Positions 8,219 to 17,798 of a DNA stretch of 64,000 bases are shown in pieces; position 1 is the first letter of the stretch, and each line of letters opens with the position of its first letter. Origin of the DNA: Roseivivax jejudonensis (GTDB lineage Bacteria > Pseudomonadota > Alphaproteobacteria > Rhodobacterales > Rhodobacteraceae). Below the pieces are notes generated by a model. That model made no database searches. It was not told the origin of the DNA and worked only from the letters and a program-made list of their open reading frames with translations. The stretch is taken from contig NZ_FWFK01000005.1 in assembly GCF_900172265.1 (NCBI RefSeq), positions 1 through 64,000 on the forward strand, in the 5' to 3' direction. The translations under genes were made by a program, and so were the position numbers.

Positions 8219-8824
8219 TCACGGCAAAAGCGCGTCCCACGCGTCGGCCAGCCGGCGCGCCCGCGCGCCGACGTCGTTCGCGTCGCGGCCGGGCGCATAG
8301 AGGCTCGTGCCGATCCCGAAGCCGGCAGCCCCGGCCGCGTGCCACGCGGCGAAGTCGGGCGCATCGACACCGCCAACCGCGTAGGCTGGCACGTCGGGCG
8401 GCAGGACCGCCGAAAGCGCCTTCAGCCCGCTGGTCCCGAGAAGAGAGGCCGGAAAGAGCTTGAGCCCGTCCGCACCCGCGCGGATCGCGGCGAAGCATTC
8501 CGTCGCCGTGAAGACGCCGGGATACGACAGGAGGCCCGCGGACTTCGTCGCCGTGATGACCTCGGGGTTGCAGTCGGGCGACACGACCATCCGCGCGCCG
8601 ATCGCGGCCAGCCGCGCGACTTCATCGGGATGCAGAACGGTGCCGGCACCGACGGTCGCGGTCTCTCCGGTTTCCTCGAGTATGGCGGCGATGCTGTCCC
8701 ACGGGTCCGGCGAGTTCAGCGGCACCTCGATCTGCGTTATCCCCGCCGCGACCAGCGCGCGCGAGACCGGCCCGGCCTCGCCCGGCGTGATGCCGCGCAG
8801 GATCGCGATGATGTTCCGGCTCAT
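8219..8824 (-). CDS. dgoA: 2-dehydro-3-deoxy-6-phosphogalactonate aldolase
   Basis: 201 residues, normal for the KDPG/KDPGal aldolase family. It splits 2-keto-3-deoxy-6-phosphogalactonate into pyruvate and glyceraldehyde 3-phosphate in the De Ley-Doudoroff route. Family marks: IIAILRGITP at the N-terminus, the base in QIEVPLNSP, the Schiff-base lysine in GLKLFPAS and the phosphate-binding GGVDAPD. Its start overlaps the stop of dgoK (ATGA). DgoA is preferred over Eda because of this pairing. Confidence 0.9.
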   Translation of the reverse strand: MSRNIIAILRGITPGEAGPVSRALVAAGITQIEVPLNSPDPWDSIAAILEETGETATVGAGTVLHPDEVARLAAIGARMVVSPDCNPEVITATKSAGLLSYPGVFTATECFAAIRAGADGLKLFPASLLGTSGLKALSAVLPPDVPAYAVGGVDAPDFAAWHAAGAAGFGIGTSLYAPGRDANDVGARARRLADAWDALLP

Positions 8825-9732
8825 GATCCCTCCTGCCGCAGCTGCCCGCGCGCCGCCGCCAGCCCCGCCAGCGTGATCTGGGTGGCATCAAGCCGATCCA
8901 CCGTCACCCCCTGTCCGCCAAGCGCGGTTGTATAGGCATCGGCCTGCGCACCCTCGCCCCCGAGGATCACCGGCTGGCCAAGCCAGTAGGGCCGAGCCGC
9001 GCCGAGCTCGAGCCCGATCAGCAATCCCGACAGTCGCGCCCGCGCAGCGGAGGCCGGCAGATCGTCCAGAAGCGCCCCGGCGCGCAGCGCGAACAGATCG
9101 GCCGCGAACCGGGCGGGATGCGCGATTGCAGCGTCGACCGCCTCGGTGAACGCAGGCGCGTCCCAGTCGCCGTCAGACAGCGTGTGTCGCAGTATCGACC
9201 GCTCGGACAGCAGCGCGAAAAGCTCTCCGGTCATGAAGGTGCGGAAGCTCACGACTTCGCCCGCGCTCACCTCCGCCCATTTGGTGTGCGTTCCGGGCAG
9301 GCAGATCACGCCGTCATAGCCGGGCCGCGCTGCGAGGACCCCCGCGATCTGCGTCTCCTCGCCGCGCATCACGTCGGCCGGCCGCGACTGGCTCATCCCC
9401 GGCAGGATCCGCACGTCGATCCGAGGATCGCGGGTCGCCACGCGGGCGGCATCCGCGCCGCCCGGCGGCGCGCAGGGCACCGTGCGATACGGCACTTCCC
9501 GCCAGCCCTCGCGCGTGCCGGCCGTACCGCAGACAAGGACCGGAACGGTCCGCCCGGCCGGCAGCGCCTCGCCCACGAGATCGAGCAGCGCCGGCTCGAA
9601 ATCCTCGGGGGCGAGGACCGCCATCCCGCGGTCCGACCGGCGCGGCCCGAGAGCTGTGCCCGTCCCGCCGACGATCCACGCGCGCAGCGCGGTCGTGCCC
9701 CAATCGACGGCGATCCAGTCAACCTCGCTCAC
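8821..9732 (-). CDS. dgoK: 2-dehydro-3-deoxygalactonokinase
   Basis: 303 residues from GTG 9732, which has a good GAAGGAGG Shine-Dalgarno. DgoK phosphorylates 2-keto-3-deoxygalactonate with ATP, supplying the substrate of the adjacent aldolase. The N-terminal phosphate-1-like motif AVDWGTT and the LPGTHTKWAEV segment are typical of this sugar-kinase family. The rest of the galactonate pathway (dehydrogenase, dehydratase, transporter) is not in the window. Confidence 0.9.
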   Translation of the reverse strand: MSEVDWIAVDWGTTALRAWIVGGTGTALGPRRSDRGMAVLAPEDFEPALLDLVGEALPAGRTVPVLVCGTAGTREGWREVPYRTVPCAPPGGADAARVATRDPRIDVRILPGMSQSRPADVMRGEETQIAGVLAARPGYDGVICLPGTHTKWAEVSAGEVVSFRTFMTGELFALLSERSILRHTLSDGDWDAPAFTEAVDAAIAHPARFAADLFALRAGALLDDLPASAARARLSGLLIGLELGAARPYWLGQPVILGGEGAQADAYTTALGGQGVTVDRLDATQITLAGLAAARGQLRQEGS

Positions 9733-9840
9733 GCCCGTCCTCCTTCGATCTTCGCGTCCGCTTCGACGGTCGCAATGTCCGCGCACGGCCCGGCGTATCG
9801 TCCGCGCCATCGCTGGCGGCGCTCTGCGGCAGGCTGGCCG

Positions 9841-10581
9841 TCATGACGGGTCCCGCCGCATCATGTAGGTGTCCATGATCCAGCCATGCGCATCGCGTGC
9901 CGCGGCGCGCACCTCGACGATGCGCGGACCGGCTTCGGCGAGAGGCCCGGCCTCCAGCACCTCGTTCGCCATGCCGAGGAACGCGCCCCACCAGATCGTC
10001 ACACCACCGGGGTCGAGCCCGCGAAAGCTGCACTCGCCATCGAGCATCACGACCACCGTCTCCGCCTCGCCAGGCCAGCCATGATCGCGCAGGCGCCGGC
10101 CGGTTGTCACCGTCACCGCGCCGTTCACGCTGTTGAAGGGGATGGCATGCGCCGCCGTCAGCGCCTGCAGCGCGGTGATCCCCGGCACCACGCGCAGCCG
10201 GGGCCGCGGCGTCAGGCGGTCGGCGATGCGCAGCGTGCTGTCGTAGAGACCCGGATCTCCCCAGACCAGAAGCGCCACCGGCCCGGAAACCCCGGCCTTC
10301 GACACTGTTTCGGCCCAGATCGCCGCGATGTCATCGTGCCAGCGCGACACACGCTCGGCGTAATCGTAGCCCGCGTCACGCACCGGCATGTCGAATTCGG
10401 CCACCGGCGCGGTCGCGCCGACCGCGTCGAGGATCGCAAGGCGCAGATCCGCAAGGTCGGACTTCTCCGGCCCCTTCCGAGGCACGAGGATCAGCGCCGC
10501 GTCGCAGAGCGCACGCGCCCCGGCGCGGGTCAGGTGATCGGGATTGCCCGTCCCGATGCCGACGAGCCAGAGCTCACGCAT
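9841..10581 (-). CDS. cobF: Precorrin-6A synthase (deacetylating)
   Basis: 246 residues. S-adenosylmethionine-dependent C1-methyltransferase that releases acetate and makes precorrin-6A; found only in the aerobic pathway. The tetrapyrrole methylase fold is shown by LVGIGTGNPDHLT at the N-terminus, LLVWGDPGLYDST and VVPGITALQAL. It is the last gene of the leftward cob run and overlaps cobA by 8 bases. Confidence 0.92.
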   Translation of the reverse strand: MRELWLVGIGTGNPDHLTRAGARALCDAALILVPRKGPEKSDLADLRLAILDAVGATAPVAEFDMPVRDAGYDYAERVSRWHDDIAAIWAETVSKAGVSGPVALLVWGDPGLYDSTLRIADRLTPRPRLRVVPGITALQALTAAHAIPFNSVNGAVTVTTGRRLRDHGWPGEAETVVVMLDGECSFRGLDPGGVTIWWGAFLGMANEVLEAGPLAEAGPRIVEVRAAARDAHGWIMDTYMMRRDPS

Positions 10582-11293
10582 CGGCCAGCGGCCCGTAGAG
10601 GATCAACGCCGGAAGCGGGCTCACTCCGGCGCGCAGCTGCGCGGCGAGGCTGGCCACATCGGTGCGCGTGACCTTCTGCTCCGGCGTGCTCACGCCTTCG
10701 GCAAACAGGGCAGGCGTCTCCGGGGGCAAGCCCGCCGCGATCAGCTCGTCGGCCAGTTCGGGAAAGGTGCGTTGCCCCATGTAGACCACCGTGCAGGCCG
10801 CCGGATCGGACAGCGCCGCCACGTCGATATCGCGCGGCAGACCGCCGGCCGCGTCGTGCCCGGTGACGAACTGGACGCGCCGCGCGGTCAGCCGCCGGGT
10901 CAGCGGGATGCCTGCGGCGGCGGCGGCCGCGACGGCCGAGGGAACCCCCGGCACGATCTCGTAGCCGATGCCGGCCTCGCGCAGCGCCACCAGCTCCTCC
11001 TCCAGACGTCCGAACAGGCCGCCATCGCCAGATTTCAGCCGCACGATCCGCCCGCCCTCCGCGGCGTAATCGACCAGCAGGCGCGAGACGTGATGTTGCC
11101 GGGGCGAGGGGCGCCCCGCGCGCTTGCCGACACCGACGAGATCCGCACCGGGCCGGGCATGCGACAGGATCGGACCCGACGACAGGTCGTCGAACAGCAC
11201 CGCGTCCGCCCGCTTGAGCCGATCGACGGCCTTCAGCGTCAAGAGCTCGGGGTCGCCCGGACCGCTGCCCACGAAACTGACGAACCCGCTCAT
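10574..11293 (-). CDS. cobA: Uroporphyrinogen-III C-methyltransferase
   Basis: 239 residues, from the ATG that overlaps the cobB stop (TGATG). It adds methyl groups at C2 and C7 of uroporphyrinogen III, giving precorrin-2, the branch point to cobalamin and sirohaem. Motifs of SUMT: VGSGPGDPELLTLKA, VRLKSGDGGLFGR and PGVPSAVAAAA. It is the stand-alone form, without the CysG dehydrogenase/chelatase domain, so it serves the cobalamin pathway here. Confidence 0.93.
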   Translation of the reverse strand: MSGFVSFVGSGPGDPELLTLKAVDRLKRADAVLFDDLSSGPILSHARPGADLVGVGKRAGRPSPRQHHVSRLLVDYAAEGGRIVRLKSGDGGLFGRLEEELVALREAGIGYEIVPGVPSAVAAAAAAGIPLTRRLTARRVQFVTGHDAAGGLPRDIDVAALSDPAACTVVYMGQRTFPELADELIAAGLPPETPALFAEGVSTPEQKVTRTDVASLAAQLRAGVSPLPALILYGPLADA

Positions 11294-12609
11294 CACTCCG
11301 CCTCGGCCGAGATGAGGTGAAAGAAGGTGCCGGTCACGTGCCCGCGCCGCGACCCGGTTTCGGGAACGGGCGCACCGTCCGCGTCCGCGACCGCGGCCAG
11401 CGGCGCGTCCGGCTGGTCGAGGATCGTGGAATAGTGAAACTCGTGCCCCCGCAGCGCGGTGCCCGCCGCCTGCCCCGGCATCGCCGCCTCGAGAACGGCG
11501 CGACGGTAGCCGAGGTGGAACTTGCGCGTCTCGTAGGAGGTGACGAGACCCAGAAGCCCCGCCATCTCGTGCCGCGTGCCGGCCTTGTCTATGAGCGCCG
11601 CGCCCAACGCCATGTAGCCCCCGCATTCCCCGTGCACCGGCCGCGTGTCCGCGTGGGTCCGCAGGCCCGCCTTGAACCGGTCCGCCGCCGCAAGCGTCCC
11701 GGCATGAAGCTCCGGGTAGCCGCCGGGCAGCCACACGAGGTCTGCCGACGGGTCCGGCGCCTCGTCCGCCAGGGGCGAGAACGGCAGGATCTCCGCACCC
11801 GCATCGCGCCAGCCGCGCAGGATGTGCGGATAAGTGAACGAGAACGCCGCATCACGGGCGAGCGCGATGCGCTGCGCCGGCGGCCGCGGCATCGCGCCGG
11901 GCGGCGGGAGCGGCCGTCCTTCGGCCGCCTCGCGGATCGCGGCCAGGTCGACATGCGCCCGCAGGAACGCGGCATAGTCGGAGATCGCCGCGTCGAGATC
12001 GGGATGCTCGACGGCTTGGACAAGGCCAAGATGCCGCTCCGGCAGGGTCAGGTCGCCACGCCGCGGCAGCACGCCCAGAACCGGCAGGCCGGCGCGCTCC
12101 ATCCCCAACCGGGTGAGCCGTTCGTGACGCGGGCTCGCCACACGATTGAGAATCACGCCGGCAAAGGGCAGATCCGGCGCATAGCGGGCAAAACCGAGCG
12201 CCGTCGCAGCCGCCGATTGCGCCTGCCCGCCCACGTCGAGAACGAGTATGACCGGCCATGACATGCGCTGCGCGGTCTCCGCGCTCGACCCGAACCCGGC
12301 CCGGCCGCGCGTCGCCACGCCGTCGTACAGCCCCATCGATCCCTCGGCGAGGCACAGCTCGGCGCCCGCGGCCTGCGCCGTCACCGCATCGAGGAGGTCG
12401 TCGCCCATCGCCCAGGTGTCTAGGTTGAACGACGCGCGCCCGCAGGCCGCCCGGTGGAAGGCCGGATCGATGTAGTCGGGGCCCGACTTGAATGGTTGAA
12501 CGGTCAGCCCGTCCTCGGCCAGCGCCCGCAGAAGGCCCAGCATCACGGTCGTCTTGCCCGTGCCCGAGGCGGGCGCGGACACGAGCAGCCCGCGCGGCAG
12601 ATCAGCCAT
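11293..12609 (-). CDS. cobB: Hydrogenobyrinic/cobyrinic acid a,c-diamide synthase
   Basis: 438 residues, ATG 12609 chosen at [12 protein letters not shown]-dependent amidation of the a and c side chains with glutamine as donor. An N-terminal dethiobiotin-synthase-like domain carries the P-loop PASGTGKTT; the C-terminal class-I-like glutamine amidotransferase domain has its Cys in [10 protein letters not shown]. Overlaps cobM by 8 bases and cobA by 1. Confidence 0.93.
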   Translation of the reverse strand: MADLPRGLLVSAPASGTGKTTVMLGLLRALAEDGLTVQPFKSGPDYIDPAFHRAACGRASFNLDTWAMGDDLLDAVTAQAAGAELCLAEGSMGLYDGVATRGRAGFGSSAETAQRMSWPVILVLDVGGQAQSAAATALGFARYAPDLPFAGVILNRVASPRHERLTRLGMERAGLPVLGVLPRRGDLTLPERHLGLVQAVEHPDLDAAISDYAAFLRAHVDLAAIREAAEGRPLPPPGAMPRPPAQRIALARDAAFSFTYPHILRGWRDAGAEILPFSPLADEAPDPSADLVWLPGGYPELHAGTLAAADRFKAGLRTHADTRPVHGECGGYMALGAALIDKAGTRHEMAGLLGLVTSYETRKFHLGYRRAVLEAAMPGQAAGTALRGHEFHYSTILDQPDAPLAAVADADGAPVPETGSRRGHVTGTFFHLISAEAE

Positions 12610-13417
12610 CGGCGCCCCCGGCCGGAGCGGCGTCGTCCTGCCATTCGGCCCACGGGCTGTCGGCGCTCTGCGGACGGTAGCGTCGGTCGTAATCGGCGGC
12701 ATAGAGGCGGCTCTCGGCAAAGCCCTCGGCCGCCAGCGCCGGCCCGACGAGGATCAGCGCGGTGCGCGCGATGCCGTCGTCCACCTGCCCGGCGATGCTG
12801 CCGAGCGTCCCACGCAGGATGCGTTCGTCCGGCCAGCTTGCGCGGTAGACCACGGCGACCGGGCACGCTGCGCCGTAATGCGGGACAAGATCGGCGATCA
12901 CCCGGTCGAGGTTCTGGATCGACAGATGGATCGCCAGCGTCGCCCCGGTGGCGCCGAACGCCGACAGATTCTCGCGTTCGGGCATCGTGCTCGCCCGACC
13001 CGGCGTGCGAGTCAGAACCACCGACTGCGCCACTTCCGGCAATGTCAGCTCTGCCCCGAGCGCCGCCGCCGCAGCCGAGAACGACGGTACGCCCGGCGTC
13101 ACGGTATAGGCGATGCCCTCGGCCGCGAGCCGGCGGATCTGCTCCCCCATCGCCGACCAGACCGACAGGTCGCCTGAATGCAACCGCGCGACATCGTGGC
13201 CCGCCGCCTCCGCCGCGCGGATCTCGGCCATGATCGCGTCGAGGTCGAGCGGCGCGGTGTTCACGATGCGCGAGTCCCTGGGGCAATGATCGAGCACGGC
13301 CGCCGGCACCAGCGAGCCGGCATAGAGACACACAGGGCAGGCCGCGATCAGGTCGCGCCCCCGTAGCGTCAGAAGGTCGGGCGCCCCGGGTCCGGCGCCG
13401 ATGAAATGCACGGTCAT
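12602..13417 (-). CDS. cobM: Precorrin-4 C11-methyltransferase
   Basis: 271 residues. Methylates C11 of precorrin-4 to make precorrin-5. Tetrapyrrole methylase motifs: [33 protein letters not shown] and [13 protein letters not shown]. Overlaps cobE by 4 bases upstream and cobB by 8 bases downstream. Confidence 0.93.
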   Translation of the reverse strand: MTVHFIGAGPGAPDLLTLRGRDLIAACPVCLYAGSLVPAAVLDHCPRDSRIVNTAPLDLDAIMAEIRAAEAAGHDVARLHSGDLSVWSAMGEQIRRLAAEGIAYTVTPGVPSFSAAAAALGAELTLPEVAQSVVLTRTPGRASTMPERENLSAFGATGATLAIHLSIQNLDRVIADLVPHYGAACPVAVVYRASWPDERILRGTLGSIAGQVDDGIARTALILVGPALAAEGFAESRLYAADYDRRYRPQSADSPWAEWQDDAAPAGGADG

Positions 13418-13794
13418 GTGGTCCTTCCCTGTGCCAGTGCGCAGGTCGCGCGGCGATCGCCCGACACCACCCTCGATCCGAGCAGGACGCTGCCCGGTCC
13501 CGCGGCGGCGAGCGCGGCGGCCTCCGCAACGCTGCCGGCGCCGTGCGCGGCGATCGACGCCGCCGACCGCGTGCGCGTGTCCTGCGCCACGAGGGCCGGT
13601 TGTTCAATCCCCCGGACCGGGATCGCTCCGGCAAAGCGCCGCAGCCGCGTCGCCTTTTCCGCGGCGGTGGCGAAGACCGCGACGCTTTCGCCCGGCCTGT
13701 CGCCCAGCGCGCGGGCGAGCGCGTCCGACAGGCTTTCGTTGCTCACGGTGTCGCGGAACCCGAAGCCGGCCACGATCACAGCTGGCCCCGCCAT
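13414..13794 (-). CDS. cobE: CobE/CbiG C-terminal-type cobalamin biosynthesis protein
   Basis: 126 residues. Small single-domain protein matching the CobE/CbiG C-terminal family ([30 protein letters not shown]). CobE is found in aerobic cobalamin clusters but its exact role is not settled; a part in handling intermediates of the ring-contraction steps has been suggested. ATG 13794 lies 19 bases inside the end of cobL. Confidence 0.82.
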   Translation of the reverse strand: MAGPAVIVAGFGFRDTVSNESLSDALARALGDRPGESVAVFATAAEKATRLRRFAGAIPVRGIEQPALVAQDTRTRSAASIAAHGAGSVAEAAALAAAGPGSVLLGSRVVSGDRRATCALAQGRTT

Positions 13795-14972
13795 TGCACC
13801 ACCGGGTAGGCCGCCTGCCAACCGCGACGGGTTCCGAGAGGCTGCGCCTCGGACACTTCGATCCGCATCAGATCGCCACCGCGCCGCGCGTGCCAATCCG
13901 CGAGAACCGCCTCGCTCTCGAGCGTTACCGCGTTGATCACGAGCCGCGTGCCGGTCTCCAGCCGTGCGGTCAGGTGCTCGAGCAGCGCGGCGCAGAGGCC
14001 GCCCCCCACGAACACCGCGTCGGGATCCGGCAACCCGCCCAGCGCCTCGGGCGCCCATCCCTCCACGACTTCGATCCGGTCGACACCGAGCTGCGCGGCG
14101 TTCGCGCGGATCCGGCGGGCGCGGGCGGGATCGGCTTCGATGCTGATCGCCTCGGTCAGCGGATGCGCCAGCAGCCACTCGATCGCGACGGAACCCGAGC
14201 CACCGCCGATATCCCAAAGCGTCTCGCCGGCACGGGGCGCCAACGCCGCCAGCGTCAGCGCGCGCACCGGGCGCTTGGTGATCTGCCCGTCATGGTCGAA
14301 CAGCGCATCGTCGAGCCCGGGCACCACCGGCATCGTCCGGCCCTTGCCCGCGATCTCGAGGGCGGCGGCCACCGGGTGTTGGAAATCACCCGTCAGCGTG
14401 CCGGCCCGTCCGTCGGTGCGCCGCTCGTTCGGCCCGCCCAGCGCCTCCAGCACGGCGACCTTGGTCTCGGAGAACCCCGCGGCCGTCAGCCAGCCGCACA
14501 GGTCGAACACGGCCTCGCCGTCGCGCAACAAGACGATCATCCGACGCCCGCGCGCGATATGCGGCCGAAGCCGCGACAGCGGCGCGGCGTGCAGACCGAC
14601 GCACAGCGTCGATTCCACCGCCCAGCCCATGCGCGCGGCCGCCAACGTAAAGGTCGACGGGGCCGGCATGGCCCGCCATTCCCCGGCCCTGAGGCGCTGG
14701 GCGATGACACGGCCGCCCCCGTACCAGAACGGATCCCCCGACACGAGCGCCACCGTCCGCCGCCCGCGCAGCTTCTCGAGCTTCGGCAAGCCATCGGAGA
14801 AGGGCACCGGCCAGACGATCCGTTCCGCCGCGCTTTCGGGCAACAGCGACAGGTGTCGCTCGGGGCCCATCACCACGTCCGCCTCGGCGATGGCGGCCCG
14901 GCTTGCGGCCGACAGCCCGTCCGGTCCATCCTCACCCAGCCCCACGATCGTGAGCCACGGATCCTCAGCCAT
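13776..14972 (-). CDS. cobL: Precorrin-6B C5,15-methyltransferase (decarboxylating)
   Basis: 398 residues, a fusion of two methylases. Residues about 1-200 form the tetrapyrrole (CbiE-like) methylase domain (TIVGLGEDGPDGL, ALVSGDPFWYGGG); about 215-398 form a Rossmann (CbiT-like) methyltransferase (LWDIGGGSGSVAIEW). Together they methylate C5 and C15 and decarboxylate the C12 acetate to give precorrin-8. Its ATG (14972-14970) shares the tetramer CATG with the start of cobK on the opposite strand. Confidence 0.93.
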   Translation of the reverse strand: MAEDPWLTIVGLGEDGPDGLSAASRAAIAEADVVMGPERHLSLLPESAAERIVWPVPFSDGLPKLEKLRGRRTVALVSGDPFWYGGGRVIAQRLRAGEWRAMPAPSTFTLAAARMGWAVESTLCVGLHAAPLSRLRPHIARGRRMIVLLRDGEAVFDLCGWLTAAGFSETKVAVLEALGGPNERRTDGRAGTLTGDFQHPVAAALEIAGKGRTMPVVPGLDDALFDHDGQITKRPVRALTLAALAPRAGETLWDIGGGSGSVAIEWLLAHPLTEAISIEADPARARRIRANAAQLGVDRIEVVEGWAPEALGGLPDPDAVFVGGGLCAALLEHLTARLETGTRLVINAVTLESEAVLADWHARRGGDLMRIEVSEAQPLGTRRGWQAAYPVVQWRGQL

Positions 14973-15726
14973 GCGCCCCAACCTCCTGATCCTCGCCGGC
15001 ACCACGGAGGCCACCGCGCTCGCGCAGGCGGCGGCGGAGGCGGGCCTCGCGGGCACCGTGTCCTTCGCCGGCCGGGTCGCGCGGCCACGCCGTCAGCCCC
15101 TTCCGCAGCGCGTCGGCGGCTTCGGCGGGCCCGAGGGCCTCGCCACCTATCTGCGCGCAGAAGGCATAACGCATCTGATCGACGCCACGCATCCTTTTGC
15201 GGCACAGATGAGCCGAAATGCGGTCGCGGGCGCCGCAATGGCGCGGGTTCCGCTCCTCGCGCTCACCCGGCCCGTCTGGACCGAGGCGCCAGGCGACGAC
15301 TGGATCCGGGTGCCCGACATCGCCGCCGCGGTCGCCACGCTCGACCGTCCGGCCACCTCCGTGCTGCTGGCGGTGGGACGGATGCACCTCGCCGACTTCG
15401 CGCCGAACCCGCAGCATCGCTACCTGCTCCGGCTGGTCGACCCGCCCGACGTGCCGCCGCCCTTTCCCCGGCATCACGTCATCGTCGACCGCGGACCCTT
15501 CGACACCGGCAGCGACCGCGCGCTGATGACGGACCACGACATCCGGATCGTGGTCTCCAAGAACGCGGGCGGCAGCGGCGCCTACGCCAAGATCGCGGCG
15601 GCGCGCGATCTCGGCCTGCCGGTGGTGATGATCGACCGCCCGGCGCTGCCCGCCCGACCCGAGGTCGGCACGGTCGCCGAGGCGATGGACTGGATCGCTC
15701 ATGCGCCGACCGACCTCGGGGTATAG
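14971..15726 (+). CDS. cobK: Precorrin-6A reductase
   Basis: 251 residues. NADPH-dependent reduction of precorrin-6A to 6B. Marks: LLILAGTTEATALA at the N-terminus, THLIDATHPFAAQMS and SKNAGGSGAYAKI, all typical of CobK/CbiJ. It is the only rightward gene inside the leftward cob run: its ATG overlaps the cobL start in a shared CATG, and its 3' end overlaps that of cobJ by 28 bases. Its promoter must lie within cobL. Confidence 0.92.
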   Translation: MRPNLLILAGTTEATALAQAAAEAGLAGTVSFAGRVARPRRQPLPQRVGGFGGPEGLATYLRAEGITHLIDATHPFAAQMSRNAVAGAAMARVPLLALTRPVWTEAPGDDWIRVPDIAAAVATLDRPATSVLLAVGRMHLADFAPNPQHRYLLRLVDPPDVPPPFPRHHVIVDRGPFDTGSDRALMTDHDIRIVVSKNAGGSGAYAKIAAARDLGLPVVMIDRPALPARPEVGTVAEAMDWIAHAPTDLGV

Positions 15727-16451
15727 AGCCACGGCGCACCCTCGCGGTGGATGACCCGCGTGGTCGACGATCCGACGATCACCACCGTGCGCATGTCCGC
15801 CATCTCGGGCGTCGCGTCGGACAGCGTCTCCACCCTCAGCTCTTCCTCGGCCGTCGATACGGCGCGCGCGAACAGGATCGGCGTGTCCGGCGACCGGACC
15901 GACCGCAGCACCTCCAGCGAGCGACCGAACCCCTCCGGCCGGGCCTTGGAACGGGGATTGTAGAAGGCCATCGCGAAATCCGCCTCGGCCGCGAGCCGCA
16001 GGCGGCGTTCGATCAGCGCCCAGGGCTTGAGGTTGTCGCTGAGGTTGATCGCGCAGAAATCGTGGCCGAGCGGCGCGCCGGCCCGGGCCGCGGCCGCCAG
16101 CATCGCCGTGATCCCGGGCAGTACGCGTATATCGAGCGCGCGCCACGCCGCGGGCCCGTCCTCGACCGCCTCGAACACCGCCGCGGCCATCGCGAAGACG
16201 CCGGGATCGCCGGAGCTGACCACCACCACGCGCGCGCCGTCCACCGCCATCTCCAGTGCGTGCCGCGCGCGGTCGAGCTCCACCCTGTTGTCGCTTTCGT
16301 GCAGGGTGAGCCCCGGCCGCGGGTCGATCCGCCGCACATACGGGATGTAGCCGACGATGTCGGTCGCCTCCGCGACCGCCGCGGTCACCTCCGGCGTCAC
16401 CAGAGCGTCGGCGCCGGGCCCGAGCCCCGCGATGGCGACCCAGCCGTTCAA
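15699..16451 (-). CDS. cobJ: Precorrin-3B C17-methyltransferase
   Basis: 250 residues from TTG 16451, which overlaps the cobI stop (TTGA); no better ATG exists near MNGWVAIAGLG. It methylates C17 and drives ring contraction to precorrin-4. Tetrapyrrole methylase motifs: IAGLGPGADALVTPE, VVSSGDPGVFAMAA, LPGITAMLAAAA and the CobJ-typical NLSDNLKPW. Translationally coupled to cobI. Confidence 0.93.
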   Translation of the reverse strand: MNGWVAIAGLGPGADALVTPEVTAAVAEATDIVGYIPYVRRIDPRPGLTLHESDNRVELDRARHALEMAVDGARVVVVSSGDPGVFAMAAAVFEAVEDGPAAWRALDIRVLPGITAMLAAAARAGAPLGHDFCAINLSDNLKPWALIERRLRLAAEADFAMAFYNPRSKARPEGFGRSLEVLRSVRSPDTPILFARAVSTAEEELRVETLSDATPEMADMRTVVIVGSSTTRVIHREGAPWLYTPRSVGA

Positions 16452-17170
16452 GGGCGCCGCCCCTGCCCGTGGACCACGACGATGGAGAAATAGGGCGCGG
16501 TGTCGAGGCCGGCCTCCGACAACGGCATCACCCGCTCTTCGGCCATGCTCGCGCACTCGACGTACCACGCGCGGTCGAGCTTGCCGGCCGCGGCCAGCGC
16601 CGCGCGGATCTTCGGCAGGTTGCGCCCGACCTTCATCACCACCAGCGCGTCGGCGTTCAGCATCCCGCGGGTCAACTCGGCCTCGGGCAGGGTGCCCATG
16701 AGGACCGTCAGCACGTCGTCGCCCCACGTCACCGGAGCGCCGGTGGCCGTCCACGCCGCCGACATGCCGGTGATCGCCGGCACGATTTGCACGTCCGCCA
16801 CGTCCTTCAGCCGGCTGTGCAGGTGCATGAAGGAGCCGTAGAAGAACGGATCGCCCTCGCACAGAACCACGACCTCATCGCCGCCACGGGCAAGATCCGC
16901 GAGCCGCCCCGCCGCCTCTGCGTAAAACGCCGACAGGATCTCGTTATAGCGGGGATCGTCGAGCGGGATCTCGGTCGTCACCGGGTATTCCATCGGTATT
17001 TCGACGGCGTCCTCTCGGAACATCCCTGCGACGATGGCGCGCGCGCGTCCGGGCCGCCCCGCCTTCCGGAAATAGGCGACGTGCCGGGCGCCGCGCACGA
17101 GGCGATCCGCCTTCACGCTCATCAGCTCCGGATCACCCGGGCCGAGACCCACCCCCCAGATCACGCTCAT
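16448..17170 (-). CDS. cobI: Precorrin-2 C20-methyltransferase
   Basis: 240 residues. Methylates C20 of precorrin-2 to form precorrin-3A. Motifs: GVGLGPGDPELMSVKA, VLCEGDPFFYGSFMHL and VPAITGMSAAW. Its ATG overlaps the cobH stop (ATGA). Confidence 0.94.
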   Translation of the reverse strand: MSVIWGVGLGPGDPELMSVKADRLVRGARHVAYFRKAGRPGRARAIVAGMFREDAVEIPMEYPVTTEIPLDDPRYNEILSAFYAEAAGRLADLARGGDEVVVLCEGDPFFYGSFMHLHSRLKDVADVQIVPAITGMSAAWTATGAPVTWGDDVLTVLMGTLPEAELTRGMLNADALVVMKVGRNLPKIRAALAAAGKLDRAWYVECASMAEERVMPLSEAGLDTAPYFSIVVVHGQGRRP

Positions 17171-17796
17171 TCGGCGCGGCTCGCGATGGCGTTGACCGCT
17201 GCCACGGTTATCGCGCTGCCGCCCAGCCGACCGCGCACGATCAGCGCGGGCACCGGCGCCGCGGCCCAGAGCGCATCCTTCGACTCCGCCGCGCCGACAA
17301 AGCCGACGGGGCAGCCGATGATCGCGGCGGGCCGCGGACATTCCGGGTCCTCCAGCATCTCGAGCAGATGGAAAAGGGCCGTCGGCGCGTTTCCGATCGC
17401 CACCAGCGCTCCGTCGAGCTGCGGCCGCCAAAGCTCCAGCGCTGCCGCCGACCGCGTCGTACCGAGCGACCGCGCGAGCTCCGGAACGCGGGGGTCCTGA
17501 AGCGTGCAGATCACCTCGTTCTCCGCCGGCAGGCGTGGCCGCGTGATGCCCTCGCTGACCATGCGCGCGTCGCACAGGATCGGCGCGCCAGCCTCCAGCG
17601 CCGCGCGCGCCGCGGCGACCATGCCCGGTGTCACCGCCACGTCGGCCTCGAGTCCGACTAGGCCGGCGGCGTGGATCATCCGCACGACGATCGGCTCGTC
17701 CTCGGGCGCGAAGCGGGCAAGGTCGGCCTCGGCCCGGATCGTGGCGAAGCTTTCGGCGTAGATCGCCGCGCCGTCGGTTTCGTAAGCGTAGGGCAA
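17167..17796 (-). CDS. cobH: Precorrin-8X methylmutase
   Basis: 209 residues, the usual length. Moves the methyl group from C11 to C12, producing hydrogenobyrinate. The catalytic histidine lies in VVRMIHAAGL; other family motifs are GAPILCDARMV and IIGCPVGFVGAAESK. It lies 2 bases after cobG and overlaps cobI by 4. Confidence 0.95.
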   Translation of the reverse strand: MPYAYETDGAAIYAESFATIRAEADLARFAPEDEPIVVRMIHAAGLVGLEADVAVTPGMVAAARAALEAGAPILCDARMVSEGITRPRLPAENEVICTLQDPRVPELARSLGTTRSAAALELWRPQLDGALVAIGNAPTALFHLLEMLEDPECPRPAAIIGCPVGFVGAAESKDALWAAAPVPALIVRGRLGGSAITVAAVNAIASRAE

Positions 17797-17798
17797 TG

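Noticed and set aside
13401-16493. Very long rightward open frame (about 1000 codons) over cobM-cobJ
   Set aside because: Composition is Arg/Pro-rich with no domain; it is the opposite-strand shadow of GC-rich cob genes. Only cobK is real there on the plus strand, in another frame.
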